From NCBI GenBank assembly GCA_035493495.1, contig DATJIG010000323.1:1-10208 (forward strand): a stretch of DNA of 10,208 nucleotides, read 5' to 3'. The notes beneath the pieces were generated by a model. It searched no databases and was not told the DNA's origin. It saw only the letters and a program-made list of their open reading frames with translations. This document shows, piece by piece, positions 6,475 through 10,208 of the stretch. Positions within the stretch are counted from its first letter, which is position 1, and each line of letters opens with the position of its first letter. The position numbers and the translations under genes are program-made. Source of the stretch: DATJIG01 sp035493495 (lineage in GTDB: Bacteria > Pseudomonadota > Alphaproteobacteria > SMXQ01).

Positions 6475-6682
6475 CTCCCCCTACCGCTCGTCGCCCCAAT
6501 TCGACTTCGCTATTAACCATTATTTCAGAAGTGACGGGGCGGGGCAACAGCGCTGTTTCGGCTAACTATCGGGATTCTCTTCGATTCCAGTAACGATACC
6601 CACGGAAGTTAACATTCGGACTTAAGCTTTTCTTTACGAATCGGAGGGCAAACTCCGCTCTGGAACCACGTAGGAGCGAACC
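6475..6682. promoter_or_regulatory. Divergent promoter region with CtrA-type half-site and three GANTC sites
   Basis: This 208-base region separates the minus-strand membrane gene from the plus-strand small gene. It is AT-richer than its surroundings. It contains TTAACCAT (6513-6520), matching a reported CtrA half-site form, and TTAA-N9-TTAA (6609-6625), whose spacing is two bases longer than the CtrA consensus. It also has three GANTC sites, the CcrM methylation target: GATTC at 6573-6577, GATTC at 6583-6587 and GAATC at 6638-6642. A short inverted repeat, CGGAG/CTCCG (6642-6646 and 6653-6657), lies just before the small gene's leader. Exact promoter hexamers could not be fixed. Confidence 0.45.
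6672..6676 (+). promoter_or_regulatory. Ribosome binding site of the 52-residue small gene
   Basis: AGGAG lies 6 bases before the GTG at 6683, an ideal spacing, and is the main argument that the small frame is translated. The ATG at 6689 is two codons further and less well placed. Confidence 0.6.
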
Positions 6683-6841
6683 GTGCTGATGGCTTTGGGT
6701 GCGACTGCAGCGTTGATCGGTGCTATCGCCGCGATCGCCGCCGGCAATTTCCCGCCGCACACCACCCGGCTCGAGCGCTGGGGCGGTGCCCTGCTGCTGA
6801 GCGGCGTGGCGCTGATTGCTCTCGGCTTTCCGTTCGTCTGA
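6683..6841 (+). CDS. Small two-helix membrane protein, 52 residues, function unknown
   Basis: A short frame starts at GTG with a strong Shine-Dalgarno sequence and ends at TGA (6839-6841). The product has two hydrophobic segments: residues 1-21, very rich in Ala, Ile and Gly, and residues about 35-52, which run to the C-terminus. They are joined by a short polar loop Asn-Phe-Pro-Pro-His-Thr-Thr-Arg-Leu-Glu-Arg-Trp. It would form a membrane hairpin. I do not recognise a family. The alternative is a fortuitous frame, but the ribosome binding site, the clean amphipathic layout and the position after a rich regulatory region argue for a real gene. It is divergent from the DoxX-like gene and convergent with the glycosyltransferases. 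Confidence 0.6.
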   Translation: MLMALGATAALIGAIAAIAAGNFPPHTTRLERWGGALLLSGVALIALGFPFV

Positions 6842-6945
6842 TTGCGGCCGCAGGGTCGCGGCGGACCGCCGGCCCCCGTTCCGACTTTCCCTTCGTCTCG
6901 GCTTTGATATCCCTACCCCGCCGGCCCTCTCGGCCGCGGCTGTCG

Positions 6946-7881
6946 TCAGGGCGTGGCTGACGCGCCGCGTCGGCCCGGGGTCGACAGCAAATCACCGAGC
7001 CGCGCCGCGAGCCGCCGTTTGATCGGCCGCACGAACAGCGCGTGGATCTGGTACAGCGCATACAACGCAACGGCGGTGCGCCGGCCCATCCGGAGGCCGA
7101 TCCGGGCCGCGTACCGGTCCCAGTATTTCCGGTAGAAATAGTTCGTGTAGTAGACGTTCCAGAATGCCCGCTCGAGGTGGTTCACCCGGTTTCCGCCGGA
7201 ATTGTTCTCCTGGCGGCTGAGTTCGACGCAGTGGGCCTCGTTGGTCACGACGATCTTGTGACCGTTGACGAAGGCGTTCATCTGGAAATCGGACTCCTCG
7301 CGGAAGCCGTTCCCCTTCGAATAGAACGGGTCGTAGCTCAGCTCCTGCAGCAGCGCCTTGCGGGTGAGGATCACCGGGTTGGTGAGCGGCAGTTCGACGT
7401 CGCCGTCGAAGCGTGCATCCTCGCGGAACTCGCACACCAGCGTGCGGAACGGCGGCAGCTTCGACAGGCCGTTGCCGAACGAGGCGATCGCCTCGTCCGG
7501 GCTCTGATCGGCGCGCTTGAACACGGCGCGGCGGCCCGAGACGATCCCCGCCCCCGTCGCCTCCATTTTGGCGAGACAGGTCGCGGCGTACCCCGGCGCG
7601 ATGTGGATGTCGTCGTCGGTGTACATGATGTAGTCGTTGGTCGCGTTTTCGTAGCCACGGATGCGGCTGTAGGCCGCCCCCATACGCCGCTCGTTGCGCA
7701 GCATCACGGTCCGCGTCTCGGGGAAACGCGCCGCGAGATCGGCGACGACGCCATGGGTGTCGTCGGAGCCGCCGTCGTCGACGAAGATGATCTCGCTGAC
7801 GAGGCGTTGGCCATAAAAGCTCTCACCGACCAGCCGAATGGTGTGCGCGCGGTTGCGCGTCGGCACGACGAGCGTGATCAT
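6946..7881 (-). CDS. Family 2 glycosyltransferase (third of three)
   Basis: A 311-residue GT-A fold glycosyltransferase. The N-terminus Val-Val-Pro-Thr-Arg-Asn-Arg begins the nucleotide-sugar-binding fold, Val-Asp35-Asp36-Gly-Gly-Ser-Asp binds the nucleotide, and Tyr-Thr-Asp89-Asp90-Asp91 is the metal-binding DxD. Arg-Glu-Glu-Ser-Asp (194-198) fits the acceptor-side acidic motif. No membrane helix is evident; the C-terminal 60 residues are very basic (Arg-rich) with a short hydrophobic piece near 269-285, suggesting peripheral membrane contact. It probably transfers a sugar onto a lipid-linked or polysaccharide acceptor; donor and acceptor are unknown. The start is supported by AGAGG (7888-7892), 6 bases before the ATG. 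It follows the second glycosyltransferase by 23 bases, so it is probably the last gene of that operon. Confidence 0.87.
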   Translation of the reverse strand: MITLVVPTRNRAHTIRLVGESFYGQRLVSEIIFVDDGGSDDTHGVVADLAARFPETRTVMLRNERRMGAAYSRIRGYENATNDYIMYTDDDIHIAPGYAATCLAKMEATGAGIVSGRRAVFKRADQSPDEAIASFGNGLSKLPPFRTLVCEFREDARFDGDVELPLTNPVILTRKALLQELSYDPFYSKGNGFREESDFQMNAFVNGHKIVVTNEAHCVELSRQENNSGGNRVNHLERAFWNVYYTNYFYRKYWDRYAARIGLRMGRRTAVALYALYQIHALFVRPIKRRLAARLGDLLSTPGRRGASATP

Positions 7882-7904
7882 GGATGACCTCTGTGTCTTG
7901 ATTC

Positions 7905-8873
7905 TCAGACGCTACCGGGCAGCTTCACGAACTGGCGGCGGACGCGATTCCACACGCTCTCCTCGCCGCGGTGCTCGCAGGTGTCGATGTAGTCCCGCGC
8001 GTCCTTGCGCAGGCGATAGATCGACGTTCGCTGATGGCTGCGCGAGAACCGGAAGCTCATCATCGTGGCATCTGCGACGGCGCGCAGCGCCTGCGTCAGG
8101 AGGCCGTTGTAGGCGCCCCTGACCACGCTCGCGGCGGCGGCGCGCGCCAGCCGCCACTTCGGCATGCCGAACTTGTAGTCGGTGTAGAGGCCGTTGCGGA
8201 CGAGGTAGTAGTAGCGTCCCTCGTTCCAGTGCACGCGCGCCTCGGGGTCGACCCGATGCAGCACAGCGAGATCGGGCACGTACTTCATGTGATACCCGAG
8301 GTTCAGCATGCGGTAGCTGAGGTCGCGCTCCTCCCCGCCGAAGAACAGCGTCTCGTCGTACTCGCCGGCGGCGATGAAGGCCTCGCGACGGATCGCGTTG
8401 CCGGCGCCGATGAAGCGCGACACCAGAAACTCCCTGTTCGCCTGCGACGACGGAACGCGCGGATAGTCCCAGCACATCTCGTCGTCGAGACGCGTGTAGT
8501 AGTTGATGATGCGGAACGCCACGGCGCCGAGACTCGGGTCGTTCTCGAACCGCTTCACCGAGCGCGCGAGAGTCCCGCTGTCCTCGAAGATCGCATCGTT
8601 GTCGAGGGTGACGATGATGCGCGCCGTCCCCATGCGGGTCGCTATGTTGCGGCCGCGGGCGACGCCGACATTGCCGCCGAGCTCCTTCAGCGACACCTCG
8701 GGATGCCGCGCGACGAGCTCGCGGATGCGCGCGAGGTTGTCGGGCGTGCTGCCCTGGTCGACGATCTGGACCGCCTTCGAAACGCCGTCCTGGGCGAGCG
8801 CGCTCTCGACCGCGGCGATGGTGTCGTCCGCGCGATTCCAGGACAGGATGATGACGTCGACGTCACGATTCAC
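7905..8873 (-). CDS. Family 2 glycosyltransferase (second of three), WbbL/rhamnosyltransferase-like
   Basis: A 322-residue glycosyltransferase. It begins Asp-Val-Ile-Ile-Leu-Ser-Trp-Asn-Arg at residues 6-14, has Gly-Gly-Asn-Val-Gly-Val-Ala-Arg-Gly-Arg-Asn (66-76), the DxD as Asp91-Asn-Asp93, Gly-Ala-Gly-Asn-Ala-Ile-Arg-Arg (156-163) and Gly-Gly-Glu-Glu-Arg-Asp-Leu-Ser-Tyr-Arg (179-188), the catalytic-base region. This order is typical of GT2 enzymes of O-antigen and exopolysaccharide clusters, such as WbbL-type rhamnosyltransferases; the actual sugar is unknown. The GTG start at 8873 overlaps the preceding gene's TGA as GTGA, and GAGG (8881-8884) lies 7 bases upstream. The frame is open further upstream to 9212, but that extension is a low-complexity Arg-rich shadow of the overlapping gene. 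Confidence 0.88.
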   Translation of the reverse strand: MNRDVDVIILSWNRADDTIAAVESALAQDGVSKAVQIVDQGSTPDNLARIRELVARHPEVSLKELGGNVGVARGRNIATRMGTARIIVTLDNDAIFEDSGTLARSVKRFENDPSLGAVAFRIINYYTRLDDEMCWDYPRVPSSQANREFLVSRFIGAGNAIRREAFIAAGEYDETLFFGGEERDLSYRMLNLGYHMKYVPDLAVLHRVDPEARVHWNEGRYYYLVRNGLYTDYKFGMPKWRLARAAAASVVRGAYNGLLTQALRAVADATMMSFRFSRSHQRTSIYRLRKDARDYIDTCEHRGEESVWNRVRRQFVKLPGSV

Positions 8874-10036
8874 GGGCCCACCTCGCGCTTGCGGACGGAC
8901 CCGGCCGGCTCCCACGTCCCGACCAGCGTGCCGTTGTACGCACGCCAGGCGCCGATCGCGGTCGCGACGAAGGACAGCAGGATGTCGACGACCAGCATGG
9001 CCGGGCGCAGCCGCATCCGCCATCCGGCCAGCAGGATGAGAACGACGATCGTCGCAGCGATCAGCGCCACGGCGAGGTTCGACACCACGGCGAGCCAGGC
9101 GAATCCGAGCAGCGCGCCGGCGCCGAGCGTGACCGCGCTGAACCAGCGCAAAAACTTGTGCGATATGTATTTGTACACCGTCAACCCATCGAGTGAGCGT
9201 ATCTGCGGCCACAGCGCGAGGTGCGCGCCGAAGCCTTGGCAGCCGATACGGACCTTACGCCTGAACTCCTCCTCCGGTTCCGCGGCGGCTCGCTCGAAGG
9301 CGCGCACGTCGGCGGCACGGATTACCCGATACCCTTTGCACAGCGCCGTGAGCGACACGTACATGTCATCGGCCAGCCCGGCCGGAATCGGCTGCAGGCA
9401 CTCCCGACGGACAGCGTAAAGCGAGCCGTCGGCGCCCATCGCCGAGCCGGTGTCGCTTTCGAGCTGCTTGATGCGCTCTTCGAGCCGCCAATAGAACGAG
9501 CCCGTCGCCGCGGTTACGCTTTCGTCCGAGTTGACGAATGTCAGGTGACCGCAGACGCACCCCACCGTCGGATCCGCGAAGTAGCGGCGGAGATTGTCGA
9601 AGGCGTCGGCCGCGATCTCCACGTTGGCGTCGATCAGGACGACGATGTCGGCGCGGACGCGGTCCGCCAGGCGATTCAGACCGTAGCTCTTGCCGTGATT
9701 TTCCGACGACACCACGAGATCGATGCGGTCGGCGTAGCGCTGCGCGATCTCGATCGTGCCGTCGGTCGCACCGTCGACGTAGAGCAGAATCTGCAGGTTG
9801 CCGCCGAGCGATTCGCGCAACGCAAGCAGATTGTTGAGCGTCCGGCCGATCACCGGCGCTTCGTTGTACGCGCACAGGCACACCGCGAACGACAGCGGCT
9901 TGTGCGACGTCAGCTCGACGGCCAGCGGCTCGGAATAAAAGGCGCGCAATATCCGAAGGCTGAGTGGGTACGTGACGAAGGGATGAATCGCTAAAAACAG
10001 AAATATTGCCGCCGCCATGAACAAGGTTTCGGCCAC
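8870..10036 (-). CDS. Membrane-anchored family 2 glycosyltransferase (first of three)
   Basis: A 388-residue GT2 enzyme with membrane helices at both ends. There is one N-terminal helix (about 4-24). The catalytic domain has Ala-Tyr-Asn-Glu-Ala (56-60), Tyr-Val-Asp-Gly-Ala-Thr-Asp-Gly-Thr (86-94), Asp136-Ala-Asn138 in the DxD position, Gly-Ala-Asp-Gly-Ser-Leu-Tyr (201-207), and Ala-Asp-Asp-Met (222-225). The late motif Arg-Arg-Lys-Val-Arg-Ile-Gly-Cys-Gln-Gly (259-268) stands where processive synthases carry Gln-x-x-Arg-Trp. Three hydrophobic segments follow after residue 290. It resembles the membrane synthases of exopolysaccharide loci. The GTG start is chosen because AGGGAG (10044-10049) lies 7 bases upstream and because it gives a clean N-terminal helix; an in-frame ATG at 10093 has no such support. 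It overlaps the next gene by 4 bases. Confidence 0.87.
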   Translation of the reverse strand: MAETLFMAAAIFLFLAIHPFVTYPLSLRILRAFYSEPLAVELTSHKPLSFAVCLCAYNEAPVIGRTLNNLLALRESLGGNLQILLYVDGATDGTIEIAQRYADRIDLVVSSENHGKSYGLNRLADRVRADIVVLIDANVEIAADAFDNLRRYFADPTVGCVCGHLTFVNSDESVTAATGSFYWRLEERIKQLESDTGSAMGADGSLYAVRRECLQPIPAGLADDMYVSLTALCKGYRVIRAADVRAFERAAAEPEEEFRRKVRIGCQGFGAHLALWPQIRSLDGLTVYKYISHKFLRWFSAVTLGAGALLGFAWLAVVSNLAVALIAATIVVLILLAGWRMRLRPAMLVVDILLSFVATAIGAWRAYNGTLVGTWEPAGSVRKREVGP

Positions 10037-10043
10037 TGAACTT

Positions 10044-10049
10044 CTCCCT
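10044..10049 (-). promoter_or_regulatory. Ribosome binding site deciding the GTG start at 10036
   Basis: The minus strand reads AGGGAG, 7 bases before the GTG at 10036-10034. This argues against the ATG at 10093. Confidence 0.6.
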
Positions 10050-10190
10050 CTCGTTCCCTTCCAGGCGCAGGAATCTCGCGAGGCAATAACCACCCGCGGT
10101 CCGGTCGCGATGGACGTCGCGAACCGAGCCTGACGGTTGGAATTAGAGCCGCGAAGCGCGCCACCTACCGTGACAATTTGGTGGGTTTAA

Positions 10191-10207
10191 ACGGGGACCA
10201 ACCCCGT
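10191..10207. repeat. 6-bp inverted repeat with 5-base loop at window end
   Basis: ACGGGG (10191-10196) and CCCCGT (10202-10207) are exact reverse complements around ACCAA. On the minus strand the hairpin is followed by TTTAAA, on the plus strand the window ends. It may be the terminator of a gene beyond the window or an operator upstream of the glycosyltransferase operon; the evidence does not decide. Confidence 0.3.
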
Positions 10208-10208
10208 C

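Noticed and set aside
6842..6945. GC-rich short dyads between the small gene and the glycosyltransferase end, for example CGGCC/GGCCG
   Set aside because: Arms are 5 bases or less in very GC-rich DNA with no T-run; not enough to call a bidirectional terminator.
8874..9212. N-terminal extension of the second glycosyltransferase by 113 codons
   Set aside because: The extension lies inside the preceding glycosyltransferase gene in another frame, is Arg-rich low complexity, and the GTG at 8873 has a well-spaced GAGG and starts exactly at the GT2 fold.
7971..9419. Long open frame of 482 codons on the plus strand opposite the glycosyltransferases
   Set aside because: An antisense shadow: biased composition, no motif, and it spans the junction of two genuine minus-strand genes.
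10037..10093. N-terminal extension of the first glycosyltransferase to an ATG at 10093
   Set aside because: The extra 19 residues are polar, no ribosome binding site was found for that ATG, and AGGGAG is ideally placed for the GTG at 10036.

Overview
The window looks like chromosomal DNA of a high-GC alphaproteobacterium, most likely Hyphomicrobiales. Evidence is the strong GC bias at third codon positions, a TctC/Bug-type solute receptor, a sensor kinase whose dimerisation region resembles the alphaproteobacterial PleC/DivJ type, a perfect CtrA-like box (TTAA-N7-TTAA), and a cluster of GANTC sites (the CcrM methylation motif). The genus cannot be fixed from sequence reading alone. No rRNA, tRNA, CRISPR array, insertion sequence or phage gene was seen, and no gene-free stretch exceeds about 210 bases.

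Region 1 (1-1843, + strand) is the end of a catabolic or uptake cluster. It holds the 3' part of a 4,5-dihydroxyphthalate decarboxylase-like / NMT1-like protein, then a secreted receptor of the tripartite tricarboxylate transporter family.

Region 2 (1844-6841) is the most interesting part. A secreted type-1 copper protein (cupredoxin, + strand) converges on a two-gene minus-strand operon. That operon encodes a HAMP-PAS sensor histidine kinase followed, with a 4-bp ATGA overlap, by a secreted di-haem MauG/CcpA-type peroxidase. The peroxidase has Tyr in place of the usual Met ligand of the C-terminal haem, and Val and Leu at the two distal-pocket positions that are usually Gln and Glu. Upstream of the kinase lies the CtrA-like box with a plausible -10 element. 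Next on the minus strand is a polytopic membrane protein with a DoxX-like C-terminal half and a predicted mature N-terminus beginning with His. Divergent from it is an unrecognised 52-residue two-helix membrane protein with a strong ribosome binding site. The shared intergenic region has a CtrA-type half-site and three GANTC sites. A cell-cycle-linked envelope redox module (kinase, di-haem enzyme, cupredoxin, membrane protein) is a reasonable but unproven hypothesis.

Region 3 (6946-10036, minus strand) is a run of three family 2 glycosyltransferases. The first is membrane-anchored and overlaps the second by GTGA; the third follows after 23 bases. This looks like part of a surface or exopolysaccharide locus. 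Several starts were re-chosen from Shine-Dalgarno placement: GTG at 5292, GTG at 8873, GTG at 10036, and ATG at 800.
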